Assembly: GCA_902560075.1 (NCBI GenBank)
Contig: CACEKE010000003.1
Span: 1-64,000, forward strand
Source: an uncultured Pelagibacteraceae bacterium
GTDB taxonomy: Bacteria > Pseudomonadota > Alphaproteobacteria > Pelagibacterales > Pelagibacteraceae
DNA: 64,000 bases
Reading direction: 5' to 3'
The first letter of the stretch is position 1. Every line of letters starts with the position of its first letter. Below, piece after piece: positions 8,663 through 17,814 of the stretch. A program made the translations under genes and the position numbers. A model generated the notes under the pieces. It worked only from the letters and a program-made list of their open reading frames with translations, ran no database searches and was not told the DNA's origin.

Positions 8663-9771
8663 CCTTTCATTGGCATTACGACATAAATACTATCAAAATC
8701 TGAAGGATCTTTTATTAGAGCGGGCGATCCAGTATCTTTCAAAAAAAATTCAATTTTATCACCATCTAATTGTGAAGCGATGTCTAAAAGATATCTAGAA
8801 TTAAAACTGATATCTAACTCATGGTCAAACTTAACATTTAAATTTTCATTGCCATCTCCGCTATTGGTATTGTTGACTGATAAATCTAATTTATCCTTTG
8901 ATAATTTAAACTTTACTCCATCTTTTTTATCTAATGAAACTGAAGCAACTCTATCTACTGAATTTAAAAATAATTTTAAATCTATTTCTAATTTTTTTTG
9001 GTTTTCTTTAGGAACAACTTGAGTATAGTTGGGAAATTTACCATCAATTAATTTTGAAATTAATACACTGGTTCCAACTTTAAACTTAATTTTTGATTTA
9101 GTTGTTGATATTTTTACATCGCCATTATTATCCTCTAATAGAGAACAAAGTTGAAATATTGTTTTTTTTGGTAGTATGAGAGATTCAATTTTCACTTCAT
9201 CTTTTAGTCTTAGTTTTGATATAGACATTCGATGACTATCAGTTGCAGCTGCAGTTAAATAACTGCTGTTGTTTATGCTTGTTATATGTAAAAAGATGCC
9301 GCTTAAATAATGTCTTGTTTCATCAGATGATATTGAAAATTTACATTTATTTAGTAATTTAAGAAGACCCTTTGAATTTATTTCGAATTCTTTTTCATTA
9401 AAATCCTCATCGGTGACAGGGAATTCAGTTGAGCTTATGCAATTTAAATTAAATACTGAATTTTCCGATTCTAAATTTAGTTTGGAGTCATTAATATTAG
9501 AAAAATTAATTTTCCTCCCAGATGAAATTTTCCTTATTATATCATACATAATTGATGAAGATGTTGTAGTTTTTCCCTCCTCTTGTATTTCCACATTCTC
9601 GATTTCATGAATAAAAATTACATCTAAATCCGTAGCTGTAAGTTTTAATTTAGAGTTTGAGGCATCCAAGAGTACATTTGATAAAATTGGTAATGTGCTT
9701 CTTTTTTCAATTACTCCCTGACAATAATTAAGGGATTTTTGAATATCTTGTTGATTTACACTAAATTTCAT
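8659..9771 (-). CDS. dnaN: DNA polymerase III beta sliding clamp
   Basis: The ring-shaped processivity clamp, 370 residues with the three-domain beta-clamp layout. The N-terminus MKFSVNQQDIQKSLNYCQGV and the C-terminal peptide region YVVMPMKG are family hallmarks; the end sits in the partner-binding cleft. Its start lies inside the dnaA stop region (11-base overlap), so dnaA and dnaN are translationally coupled. recF, often third in this operon, is absent here; the convergent plsC follows. Confidence 0.97.
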   Translation of the reverse strand: MKFSVNQQDIQKSLNYCQGVIEKRSTLPILSNVLLDASNSKLKLTATDLDVIFIHEIENVEIQEEGKTTTSSSIMYDIIRKISSGRKINFSNINDSKLNLESENSVFNLNCISSTEFPVTDEDFNEKEFEINSKGLLKLLNKCKFSISSDETRHYLSGIFLHITSINNSSYLTAAATDSHRMSISKLRLKDEVKIESLILPKKTIFQLCSLLEDNNGDVKISTTKSKIKFKVGTSVLISKLIDGKFPNYTQVVPKENQKKLEIDLKLFLNSVDRVASVSLDKKDGVKFKLSKDKLDLSVNNTNSGDGNENLNVKFDHELDISFNSRYLLDIASQLDGDKIEFFLKDTGSPALIKDPSDFDSIYVVMPMKG

Positions 9772-11170
9772 TACTCTTATTTAATAAAATTTGATTTTTT
9801 AAATTATCAATGTTGGTATTAAGTTCACTATCAATTTTTTTAAGTCTTTCAATAGTTTTTACAGAATGTATTACAGTTGTATGATCCCTATTAGCAAATG
9901 CCCTACCTATTTCTGGTAACGATTTGGATGTCAATGACTTGGCTAAATATATTGCTGTTTGCCTAGGTCTTACCAGGTATCTTGACCTTCTAGATGATAA
10001 CATCTCATTTTTACTAATTTTAAAAAATTTGCATACTTCAGTTTGTATAACATCCATTGTTACCTTATTTTCTGGAATACTTAGTAGATCTTTCAAGATG
10101 ACTTTTGTTTCTGCTAAAGAAGGCACTTTGTTATAAATTCTTGAAAATGAAACTATTCTATTTAGAGCACCTACTAGCTCTCTGATACTTGTTTTAATTT
10201 CAGTGCTAATAAAAATTTTTATTTCTTCAGATATTTCTATACTATTGGAATTGAGATATTTTAATTCATCTGATTTAATTTTAATTATTTTATATCTTAA
10301 TTCTTTATCAGGGTTTTGGATATCAACAACAAGTCCTCCAGAAAATCTTGATTTTATACGCTCTTGTATACGAACCAATTTACTTGGCGGGCGATCAGCT
10401 GAGACTATGATTTGTGACCCTTTATCAAGTAAGGCATTAAAAGTATGAAAAAATTCTTCCTGCATTGCTTCTTTTCCATTCATAAATTGAATATCATCGA
10501 TTAACAAAACATCTGCATTTCTAAAGTATTCCTTAAATTTTACCATATCATTTGATTTTATAGATTTTACAAATTGATACATAAATCTTTCTGCTGGAAT
10601 AAACATAACCTTGTTTATATTTTTTAGTTTTAGACCTATTGCATTCAATAAATGAGTTTTGCCCATACCAACTCCACCGTAAATATAAAGAGGATTATAA
10701 TGCGAAATATCATTTGAAACTTTTTTTGAAGCTTCAAATGCTAACTTGTTACTTTCTCCTATAACAAAGTTTTCGAAATTTTTATTGGGGTCTATTCTAT
10801 TATATTGTAAGTAACTATCCTTTAAAAAGGATATGTTTTTATTTTGTAATGATTTTAAATCTGTCTTATTTTCAGTAAGTTTGCTGTCCTTCACTTTGTC
10901 GATGATAAATTCAACTCTAATTATCCCTTTTTTTTGAATTTTGATTATTTGTAAAATTTGATCTAAATATCGCGAGGTAATCCAATCTCTAATGAATCTA
11001 GTTGAAACTGAAAGGAGTAAATAATTTTTGTATTCCTCAACAAAAACTATTTTCTTTAACCAACTTTCAAATATCTCACTGCCGAATTTTTCTTTGAAAA
11101 CTATTTGAACATCTTCCCAGTTAATTTTTTTAGATATTTGATCTGAATTTTGAATTAAATTATTTTTCAT
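9761..11170 (-). CDS. dnaA: Chromosomal replication initiator protein DnaA
   Basis: An AAA+ initiator that opens oriC. Its 469 residues show an N-terminal helicase-interaction domain (1-80), a short linker, Walker A GGVGMGKT at 165-172, Walker B VLLIDDIQF near 221-229, and the C-terminal DnaA-box-binding helix-turn-helix with the signature DHTTVIHSVKTI near the end. The preceding segment RYLVRPRQTAIYLAK is also typical. It is followed immediately by dnaN. A long AT-rich leader separates it from rpsT and holds a promoter candidate. Confidence 0.98.
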   Translation of the reverse strand: MKNNLIQNSDQISKKINWEDVQIVFKEKFGSEIFESWLKKIVFVEEYKNYLLLSVSTRFIRDWITSRYLDQILQIIKIQKKGIIRVEFIIDKVKDSKLTENKTDLKSLQNKNISFLKDSYLQYNRIDPNKNFENFVIGESNKLAFEASKKVSNDISHYNPLYIYGGVGMGKTHLLNAIGLKLKNINKVMFIPAERFMYQFVKSIKSNDMVKFKEYFRNADVLLIDDIQFMNGKEAMQEEFFHTFNALLDKGSQIIVSADRPPSKLVRIQERIKSRFSGGLVVDIQNPDKELRYKIIKIKSDELKYLNSNSIEISEEIKIFISTEIKTSIRELVGALNRIVSFSRIYNKVPSLAETKVILKDLLSIPENKVTMDVIQTEVCKFFKISKNEMLSSRRSRYLVRPRQTAIYLAKSLTSKSLPEIGRAFANRDHTTVIHSVKTIERLKKIDSELNTNIDNLKNQILLNKSNEI

Positions 11171-11301
11171 GGGATAATTGAGTTAAGACTTTGGAAATAA
11201 TTATTCAATAAAATTATTTTAATTTTAAAAAATATTTGAAATCTGCAATTGTAAAATTTAAACTAGAATTCAACTAATAGTTAACCTAAAATTAATTTAG
11301 T

Positions 11302-11330
11302 ACAAAAAATATTACTTAAAGATTTTTTGT
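11302..11330 (-). repeat. Inverted repeat ACAAAAAAT-N11-ATTTTTTGT upstream of dnaA
   Basis: Perfect 9-base arms (11302-11310 and 11322-11330) with an 11-base loop. Read on the minus strand it ends in a T-run, so it could weakly terminate rpsT transcription or shape the dnaA leader. The arms are nearly pure A/T, which makes chance occurrence in this genome quite possible. Confidence 0.35.
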
Positions 11331-11355
11331 CTCAGACTATATATAGATGCAAATA

Positions 11356-11383
11356 ATTATTTTTTATTTATATTTTGTGTCAA
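11356..11383 (-). promoter_or_regulatory. Candidate sigma70 promoter for dnaA
   Basis: The minus strand reads TTGACA (11378-11383, perfect -35), a 16-base spacer, then AATAAT (11356-11361) as -10. This would give a leader of roughly 180 bases for dnaA-dnaN. A perfect -35 is uncommon in such AT-rich DNA, but the -10 is degenerate and no start site is known. Confidence 0.45.
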
Positions 11384-11489
11384 ATTAAAAAGAAATATCT
11401 TCTAAGTTGAAAAGCTAAAAGTAAAAAAAAAATTTAATGTGAAAAATCCGCTGGTATTAAGACTACTTAAAGTTGTTTGTAATACCTAA

Positions 11490-11750
11490 CTAAAGGTTGT
11501 TTATTTTTTTTGTTATTCTTGAAATATTTCTTGACGCATTTTTCTTTTTAATAATGCCTGTTTTGGCTATTTTCATTAACTCAGAATTAAGTTTAGGCAA
11601 AAATTTTAAAGCTTCATTTTTATCTTTTTTTTCTAACAAAACATTCATTTTTTTTATAGCTTTTCTAAATCTATTTTTTCTTGATTTATTAACTACTGTT
11701 TGTTTAGAAATTCGCCTAATTGTTTTAATTGCAGATTTTGTATTTGCCAT
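11490..11750 (-). CDS. rpsT: 30S ribosomal protein S20
   Basis: A small basic primary 16S rRNA-binding protein. I start it at ATG 11750 (MANTKSAIKTIRRI), the universal S20 N-terminus; a frame extension of four residues upstream is unlikely to be used. The 86 residues and Lys/Arg content fit the family. It sits between mutM and dnaA, a common alphaproteobacterial order. A long apparent frame on the opposite strand is a compositional shadow. Confidence 0.96.
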   Translation of the reverse strand: MANTKSAIKTIRRISKQTVVNKSRKNRFRKAIKKMNVLLEKKDKNEALKFLPKLNSELMKIAKTGIIKKKNASRNISRITKKINNL

Positions 11751-11801
11751 AATCGCGAACATATAACTTGGTATTTATAAGTGGTCAATAAAATAATAAA
11801 T

Positions 11802-12665
11802 TTATTTTTGACAGATATTACAATAGAATGTTGATCTATTAGAAATATTAAGTTTTTTAATTTTGTTTTTACAACTACTATTGGGACAATTTTCTTTCTC
11901 TTTATTATAAACCTTAAACTCGTTTTGAAAGGACCCAGTGTTACCATCTGAGTTTTTAAAATCTCTTATAGATGATCCACCCTTTCTAATAGCTTTATTT
12001 AAAATGAATTTTGTTGATATGATTATATTACTGATTTCTTTTTGGTTTAAGCTATTTACTAATCTATTTGGTCTAATTTTTGAATGGAATAAAATTTCGC
12101 TTGCATAAATATTTCCAATTCCTGAGATAATTTTTTGATCTAATAATACATTTTTTATATTTTTTTTGGATAAATTTAATTTTTTTTTCAAGTATTCTAA
12201 ATTTAAATTTTTACTCAATGGTTCACAACCATTTCTGCTAAAGTAATTATTAAAAGTTCTTTTATTTTCAAATATTTTTATAAATCCAAATCTTCTCGGA
12301 TCGTTATAAATTATCTTAAAGTCTTTAAAATAAAAAATTAAATGATTATGTTTTTTACCTAACACAGGAGAGTGATAAAAACTCAAATTTGTTTTTTTAT
12401 TTTCAAATTTATTTTTGACTATGTGAAGCGTTCCTGACATACCAAGATGTATACAAAAAAAAGTATAGTTATCTAATGAGATCGTAATATATTTAGCTTT
12501 TCTAGAAATATTTAATATTTTTTTACCTTTAAGTTTTTTTTCAAAGTTTTTATCTACTTTGTATCTAAGGTTTCGATTATTTACTTTAACTTTTAGTATT
12601 TTTCTTAAATATACGCTTTTCTGGAGTGACCTTTTGACGATTTCTACTTCTGGCAATTCTGGCAT
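11802..12665 (-). CDS. mutM: Formamidopyrimidine-DNA glycosylase (Fpg)
   Basis: A base-excision enzyme for 8-oxoguanine and ring-opened purines. The 287-residue protein starts with the catalytic N-terminal proline and Glu (MPELPEVE; P2, E3). The helix-two-turns-helix region contains GIGNIYASEILF, followed by GGSSIRDF, and a C-terminal zinc finger with Cys pairs in CPNSSC and YCNIC. All elements of an active enzyme are present. It is divergent from ubiE by about 30 bases. Confidence 0.97.
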   Translation of the reverse strand: MPELPEVEIVKRSLQKSVYLRKILKVKVNNRNLRYKVDKNFEKKLKGKKILNISRKAKYITISLDNYTFFCIHLGMSGTLHIVKNKFENKKTNLSFYHSPVLGKKHNHLIFYFKDFKIIYNDPRRFGFIKIFENKRTFNNYFSRNGCEPLSKNLNLEYLKKKLNLSKKNIKNVLLDQKIISGIGNIYASEILFHSKIRPNRLVNSLNQKEISNIIISTKFILNKAIRKGGSSIRDFKNSDGNTGSFQNEFKVYNKEKENCPNSSCKNKIKKLNISNRSTFYCNICQK

Positions 12666-12695
12666 TTAATATTATATTACCATTTTAATAAAATT

Positions 12696-13400
12696 ATGAC
12701 CCAAAATTTACAACAAAATAGATCATTCGTCGAAAATGTTTTTAGCACGGTCTTTGAAAGATATGATGTAATGAATGACTTAATGTCTTTTGGAATGCAC
12801 AGAATATGGAAACAAAGATTACTAAACATTATGCGACCATCAAATGATCAATCTTTGATTGATGTAGGATGTGGAACAGGTGACATATGCGAATTATTTT
12901 CTAAACATACAAACAAAGACACAAAAATTTTAGCAGTTGATCCAAATATTAATATGATTGAAAAATGTAGAAAAAGATTAGGCCATCTAAAAAATTTAGA
13001 ATTAAAAATATGTAACGGAGAAAAATTGAAAGTTAAGGATAATAGTTTTGATTTTTATACAATTAGTTTTGGTCTAAGAAATACAGCAGATATTGAAAAA
13101 ACTATATCAGAAGCTTATCGTGTGCTAAGAAAAGGTGGTCGTTTTTTTTGTTTGGAATTTTCAAAAATTGATAACGAGAATTTGGATTTTGTTTACAAAC
13201 AATATTCCAAGATAATTCCAAGAATCGGTAAATATGTAGTTGGGGATAGTAAACCATATGAATACTTAATTAAAAGTATAGAAAATTTTGTAAACCAAGA
13301 AGAGTTATTAGATGTTTTAAAAAGTAAAAATTTCAAAAATTGTAACTATGTCAATTTAAATGGTGGGATAGTTGCTATACATTATGGTTGGAAAATATAA
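12696..13400 (+). CDS. ubiE: Ubiquinone/menaquinone C-methyltransferase
   Basis: A SAM-dependent methyltransferase of quinone synthesis, 234 residues. The N-terminal motif VFERYDVMNDLMSFGMHRIWK and the SAM-binding loop DVGCGTGDI near residues 55-63 are diagnostic, as is SFGLRNTADIEK near 123-134. It is the first gene of a plus-strand run with ubiB; the ubiE stop and the ubiB start share one base (TAATG), implying coupled translation. Confidence 0.97.
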   Translation: MTQNLQQNRSFVENVFSTVFERYDVMNDLMSFGMHRIWKQRLLNIMRPSNDQSLIDVGCGTGDICELFSKHTNKDTKILAVDPNINMIEKCRKRLGHLKNLELKICNGEKLKVKDNSFDFYTISFGLRNTADIEKTISEAYRVLRKGGRFFCLEFSKIDNENLDFVYKQYSKIIPRIGKYVVGDSKPYEYLIKSIENFVNQEELLDVLKSKNFKNCNYVNLNGGIVAIHYGWKI

Positions 13401-14968
13401 TGATAAAAAAAATTGTAACCCTATTTAAAATAGCGAGAACCCTGGCATTATCAGATGCCTTAGATGTTATTTACAAAATACATCAACCACCACTTAGTCT
13501 TAAAATTTTTTTTAAATTATTTTCAATTAAGTTTTCAAAAAAAAACAAAGAAACTTCGAATTTAAGTGACGAAGAAAAACTTTGTAATTCAATTCAAAAT
13601 ATGGGTACTAGCTTTATAAAACTCGGCCAATTCTTATCCACAAGACCTGACATTATTGGGGAGAAATTGTCGAATAAGTTGGAAAAATTACAAGATAGAG
13701 TTCCTGCATTTCCTTTATCAGAAGCAAAAGAAATATTGAAAAGAAATATTGGTGAACAAAATTATAATTTAGTTATAAATATTAGTGAACCAGTAGCAGC
13801 TGCGTCTATTGCACAAGTGCATAAAGCACAAATAGATGATAACGGGACAATTAAAGATGTTGCTATAAAAATTTTGAGACCAAATATAAAAAAGATTTTT
13901 AATGAACAGATTGATGCACTAATGCTTTTTGCTTATTTTATTGAAAGCACAATTAAAAGCACAAGAAGATTGAAACTTGTTGAAGTTGTATTTTTATTGA
14001 AACAAATTACTAATCACGAGATGGATCTTAGATTTGAGGCAGCTGCAGCAAACGAATTTGCTGAGAATACTAAAAACGATGTTGGATTTAAAGTTCCAAA
14101 AATTTATTGGAATTTTACAAGTGAGGAAGTCCTTACACTAGATTGGATTGAGGGAGTTTCAATAAGAGAGAAAAACGAATTAGAGAAGAAAAATATTGAC
14201 ATTAAAAGTATAGCGAATGATGTGATTCAGCATTTTTTAAGACACGCAGTTAGAGACGGGTTTTTCCATGCGGATATGCATCAAGGGAATTTATTCGTAA
14301 ATGAGAATGGTCAGATTGTACCTGTTGATTTCGGGATTATGGGTAGAATCGATAAGATTAATAGAAGATTTCTTGCTGAGATTTTATATGGTTTTATAAA
14401 AAGAGATTATAAAAAAGTTGCAGAGGTTCATATTCTAGCAGGACTGGTACCTAAAGATACTCAAGTTGAATCTCTTTCACAAGCCTTAAGATCTATAGGT
14501 GAGCCAATTTTTGGACAGAAAGTTAAGGATATTTCAGGAGGGAAATTATTAAAACAATTATTTGATATTACTGATAAGTTTAATATGCAAACTCAACCTC
14601 AACTTTTGATGTTACAGAAAACTATGGTGGTTGTAGAAGGAGTGGCAAGAAAATTAAATCCAGATACCAATATATGGGATACCTCTAAACCAGTTTTGGA
14701 AAAATGGTTAAAAGAAAGTAAAGATCCAATAAATAATTTTAAAGACACGATTAAGGATACAGCTGAAGCATTAAAAAGACTACCTGAACTTCCTGAGATA
14801 ATGGACAAAGCTAATCAGGCATTAACCTACTTGTCTAGTGGACAGATACCACAAACCTCGACATCTTATTCTGCATTTAAAGAAAAACAATTAGAAATTA
14901 AATCATTTAGAAATCAAAGTATTATTGGTATAATATTTCTTGTTTTTTTTGGTATCATAGTATTTTAA
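13400..14968 (+). CDS. ubiB: UbiB-family atypical kinase for ubiquinone biosynthesis
   Basis: An ABC1/ADCK-type membrane-associated protein needed for coenzyme Q synthesis. I start at ATG 13400 rather than an upstream in-frame TTG at 13388, giving 522 residues. The family KxGQ motif appears as FIKLGQFLSTRPD. The Ala-rich loop VAAASIAQVH, the catalytic-loop region FFHADMHQGN and VDFGIMG (DFG) are all present. A C-terminal hydrophobic helix (last 18 residues) anchors it in the membrane. Its biochemical role is as an ATPase/kinase-like factor, not a hydroxylase. Confidence 0.95.
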   Translation: MIKKIVTLFKIARTLALSDALDVIYKIHQPPLSLKIFFKLFSIKFSKKNKETSNLSDEEKLCNSIQNMGTSFIKLGQFLSTRPDIIGEKLSNKLEKLQDRVPAFPLSEAKEILKRNIGEQNYNLVINISEPVAAASIAQVHKAQIDDNGTIKDVAIKILRPNIKKIFNEQIDALMLFAYFIESTIKSTRRLKLVEVVFLLKQITNHEMDLRFEAAAANEFAENTKNDVGFKVPKIYWNFTSEEVLTLDWIEGVSIREKNELEKKNIDIKSIANDVIQHFLRHAVRDGFFHADMHQGNLFVNENGQIVPVDFGIMGRIDKINRRFLAEILYGFIKRDYKKVAEVHILAGLVPKDTQVESLSQALRSIGEPIFGQKVKDISGGKLLKQLFDITDKFNMQTQPQLLMLQKTMVVVEGVARKLNPDTNIWDTSKPVLEKWLKESKDPINNFKDTIKDTAEALKRLPELPEIMDKANQALTYLSSGQIPQTSTSYSAFKEKQLEIKSFRNQSIIGIIFLVFFGIIVF

Positions 14969-14975
14969 TCTAGAA

Positions 14976-16175
14976 ATGAATTATTTAAATAATAAAAAAG
15001 TACTTCTTATTATATGTGGAGGAATTTCTGCATATAAAAGTCTCGATTTAATAAGATTGCTAAAAAAAAATGGATCTAGTGTTAAAACAATTCTTACTAA
15101 ATCTGCAGAGAAATTTGTTACGCCTTTATCAATAGTCTCATTATCGCAAGAGAAAATTTATACAGATATATTTGATTATAATAATGAAGCTGAAATGGAT
15201 CATATATCGCTATCAAGGTGGGCTGACATAGTTTTAATCGCCCCTGCAACAGCAAATACTATAGCAAAACTAAGTAATGGAATAGCCGATGACCTTGCTA
15301 CTACGGTTGTTTTAGCCTCAAATAAAAAAATCTTTTTAGCGCCAGCGATGAATGTCAGAATGTGGGAACATATTTCCAATAAACATAATGTTCAAAAAAT
15401 ACGAGAGTTTGGATACAATGTAATAGGCCCAGATATAGGTGATATGGCTTGCGGCGAATATGGTGAGGGAAAAATGTCGAGTGTGGAAGATATTTTTAAT
15501 GAAATTAATAATTACTTTAAAATCATTAGTAATAATAAAAAACTAAAGGCTTTAGTGACTGCAGGTCCCACTGTAGAGCCAATTGATCCTATAAGATTCA
15601 TATCTAATAGATCAAGCGGAAAGCAAGGATATGAAATTGCAAGAGCATTAGCTGACAATGGATACGATACGACTCTTATAACAGGGCCAACAAACCTAAA
15701 AATTCCCTCCAATTTAAGTGTAATAAAAATTAATACTGCCGATCAAATGCTTGAACAAACATTAAAAAATTTACCAGCTGATGTAGCTATCTTTTCTGCT
15801 GCCGTTTCAGACTTTAAAATAGATAACTTTAGTGAGTCTAAAATTAAAAAATCACAAAATATGAAGTTAAACTTAGAAAGAAACATTGATATTCTGAACC
15901 TGGTATCTAAACATAACTATTTAAGACCAAAATTGGTAATTGGTTTTTCAGCAGAAACAGACAATCTCGAGAAAAATTCTAAAATTAAATTGAATGAAAA
16001 AAATTGTGACTGGATTATTGCGAATGATGTAAGTAACAATGATATAGGTTTTAATTCAGATTTAAATGAAGTTTCAATATTTTATAAAAATAGAAAATCA
16101 GAAGTCATACCTAAAATGAAAAAAGCTTTGTTAGCAAAAGAAATTGTAGAGAAAATTAATCAAGAATTAAATTAA
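14976..16175 (+). CDS. coaBC: Bifunctional phosphopantothenoylcysteine decarboxylase/phosphopantothenate-cysteine ligase
   Basis: Two consecutive steps of coenzyme A synthesis in one 399-residue protein. The N-terminal flavin-dependent CoaC domain (about 1-185) shows GGISAYKSLDLIR, the PASANT-like motif APATANTIAK and PAMNVRMWEH with the active-site Asn. The substrate clamp includes GDMACGEYGEGKM. The C-terminal CoaB domain begins LKALVTAGPTVEPIDPIRFI, with SNRSSGKQGYEIA following, and ANDVSN near the end. It lies 7 bases after ubiB and 4 bases before dut. Confidence 0.97.
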   Translation: MNYLNNKKVLLIICGGISAYKSLDLIRLLKKNGSSVKTILTKSAEKFVTPLSIVSLSQEKIYTDIFDYNNEAEMDHISLSRWADIVLIAPATANTIAKLSNGIADDLATTVVLASNKKIFLAPAMNVRMWEHISNKHNVQKIREFGYNVIGPDIGDMACGEYGEGKMSSVEDIFNEINNYFKIISNNKKLKALVTAGPTVEPIDPIRFISNRSSGKQGYEIARALADNGYDTTLITGPTNLKIPSNLSVIKINTADQMLEQTLKNLPADVAIFSAAVSDFKIDNFSESKIKKSQNMKLNLERNIDILNLVSKHNYLRPKLVIGFSAETDNLEKNSKIKLNEKNCDWIIANDVSNNDIGFNSDLNEVSIFYKNRKSEVIPKMKKALLAKEIVEKINQELN

Positions 16176-16179
16176 TAAT

Positions 16180-16617
16180 ATGATCAAGGTTATGATTAAG
16201 AGACTTGATCCTAATGTTGAGATGCCTGAATATAAAACCGCAGGGTCTTCAGGTGTTGATTTAATGGCGAATTTAAATGAGAAAATTACTCTAAAATCTG
16301 GAGAGTCGTGCATTGTACCTACTGGACTATCTATCTCTATACCTAAAGATTGCGAAGTGCAAATTAGGCCAAGATCAGGGCTAGCAGCAAAGTCTCAAAT
16401 AACAGTTTTAAATACGCCTGGAACAATTGATAGTGATTATAGGGGTGAACTTAAAATTATTCTTTTTAACCATAGTAAAAAAGAATTTATTATAAATAAT
16501 AAAGATAGGATTGCACAAATGGTTCTTGTGCCTATATTAAAATTCGATTTTCAAGAAGTAGATGATTTAGATAATAGCGTAAGAGGATCTCGCGGGTTCG
16601 GTTCGACAGGTAAATGA
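16180..16617 (+). CDS. dut: dUTP diphosphatase
   Basis: Hydrolyses dUTP to dUMP, limiting uracil incorporation and feeding dTMP synthesis. At 145 residues it carries all five trimeric dUTPase motifs: AGSSGVDLMA, RPRSGLAAK, the uridine-binding PGTIDSDYRGE, DRIAQMVLVP and the C-terminal glycine-rich RGSRGFGSTG that closes over the site. It follows coaBC directly, as in many proteobacteria, and overlaps the next gene by 4 bases (ATGA). Confidence 0.98.
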   Translation: MIKVMIKRLDPNVEMPEYKTAGSSGVDLMANLNEKITLKSGESCIVPTGLSISIPKDCEVQIRPRSGLAAKSQITVLNTPGTIDSDYRGELKIILFNHSKKEFIINNKDRIAQMVLVPILKFDFQEVDDLDNSVRGSRGFGSTGK

Positions 16618-17360
16618 GTTTTAGATTAAACAAATACCAACTTGAAAAATATTCAAGACAAATAATATTGAAAGATGTTGGTGCCTTAGGTCAAAAAAAA
16701 ATTATTAAATCAAAGGTATTAATCATAGGGATGGGTGGTTTAGGTTGCCCTGTTGCAGAATTTTTAACAAGAGCGGGCATAGGAAATATAGGTATAGTTG
16801 ATTTTGATAAAGTTGATTTATCAAATATTCATCGTCAAAGTCTTTTTAATTTAAAAGATTTAAAAAAATCAAAAGTGATAGCGGCAAAAAATAAATTAAA
16901 CAAAATTAATACTCAAACTAAAGTTAAATGTTATAATTTAAAACTAAATAAAATAAATCAAAGTAAAATTATTAAAAGATATGACTATATCGTTGACGGA
17001 TCTGATAATTTCGAAACCAAACTTTTAATAAATGATTTTTGTAAAAAATATAAAAAATTTCTTGTTACGGGAGCTATAAGTAAATTTAATGGACATATTT
17101 TTAGTTTTGATTTTAAGAATAAAAATACTCCCTGTATAAGAAGTTTTTATCAAGAAGAAAATATGTCAGACGAAATACTAAACTGTGACTATGAAGGGAT
17201 TTTAGGTACTGTTGCAAGCACGATAGGATCAATTCAATCTAATGAAATTTTAAAAAAAATATTGAATATTGGTAAAAATCTTAACGGCTATGTACTAATT
17301 TTAGATTTATTAAATTTAAATTTTAGAAAAGTTAAATATAATAAAATTAAAAGTTTTTAG
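16614..17360 (+). CDS. HesA/MoeB/ThiF-family adenylyltransferase
   Basis: An E1-like enzyme that adenylates the C-terminus of a ubiquitin-like sulfur carrier (MoaD or ThiS). 248 residues: nucleotide loop GMGGLGCP at 39-46, acidic patch VDFDKVDLSNIHRQ at 62-75, and conserved D130 in VDGSDNFETK. The zinc site of MoeB is degraded. The first CxxC position reads C174-I-R-S177 and there is no C-terminal CxxC pair, the protein ending in a basic tail. It is therefore unclear whether it serves molybdopterin or thiamine sulfur transfer. No moaD or thiS is in the window. Confidence 0.83.
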   Translation: MSFRLNKYQLEKYSRQIILKDVGALGQKKIIKSKVLIIGMGGLGCPVAEFLTRAGIGNIGIVDFDKVDLSNIHRQSLFNLKDLKKSKVIAAKNKLNKINTQTKVKCYNLKLNKINQSKIIKRYDYIVDGSDNFETKLLINDFCKKYKKFLVTGAISKFNGHIFSFDFKNKNTPCIRSFYQEENMSDEILNCDYEGILGTVASTIGSIQSNEILKKILNIGKNLNGYVLILDLLNLNFRKVKYNKIKSF

Positions 17361-17363
17361 TAA

Positions 17364-17813
17364 ATGTGGTTCAAAAAATTTTTAATATTCACTTGCTTTA
17401 TCTTTGTTTTCTCAAACCATGCATATTCATCTGAAAGTTTTTTCTTAATGTTAAAAAATAGCAAAGTAAATGTTAGGTATGGCCCAAGCTTTGACTATCC
17501 AATTAAGTTCATTTATAAAAAAAGATTTCTCCCAGTTGAAATAATTGATAAGAAAGAAAATTTTAGACGCATTATTGACCACAAAAAAAATAGCGGTTGG
17601 ATACATATATCTCAATTACAAAAAGTAAAATCTGTAATTACATTAAACGATATTAATATTTTTAAAAAACCCTCTAAATTTTCAAAACCAGTTGTAAAAG
17701 TTAAGAATGGAAGGCTTTTATTAATAAAAAAATGTGAAAAGAGTTGGTGTAAAATTGAAACGGGTAAATATTCAGGATGGGTTGAGGCCAGAAATCTTTG
17801 GGGAAGAAATTAA
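17364..17813 (+). CDS. Exported SH3-like domain protein
   Basis: A 149-residue secreted protein. The N-terminus has a signal peptide (basic WFKK, hydrophobic run, SNHAYSSE). It is followed by two bacterial SH3-like repeats: SKVNVRYGPSFDYPI near 31-45 with GWIHISQLQ near 83-91, and a second ending SWCKIETGKYSGWVEARNLWG. Such domains bind cell-wall peptides or act as scaffolds in the periplasm. It is the last gene of the ubiE run and ends 1 base from a convergent gene. The function is otherwise unknown. Confidence 0.8.
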   Translation: MWFKKFLIFTCFIFVFSNHAYSSESFFLMLKNSKVNVRYGPSFDYPIKFIYKKRFLPVEIIDKKENFRRIIDHKKNSGWIHISQLQKVKSVITLNDINIFKKPSKFSKPVVKVKNGRLLLIKKCEKSWCKIETGKYSGWVEARNLWGRN

Positions 17814-17814
17814 A

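Larger units (their letters stand above)
11171..11489. other. AT-rich intergenic region between rpsT and dnaA
   Basis: About 320 bases without a gene, the longest spacer in the window. It contains a sigma70-like promoter pointing to dnaA (11356-11383) and an inverted repeat at 11302-11330. I see no clear match to the DnaA box TTATNCACA on either strand, so an origin here is not supported by consensus boxes, although position and AT content would suit one. No open frame or RNA gene is convincing. Confidence 0.6.

Noticed and set aside
11171-11489. A defined oriC.
   Set aside because: AT-rich and next to dnaA, but no consensus DnaA boxes; kept only as an intergenic region of interest.
11497-11766. 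A long open frame antisense to rpsT.
   Set aside because: It mirrors a Lys-rich gene in AT-rich DNA; the S20 frame explains the sequence and the antisense translation is low-complexity.
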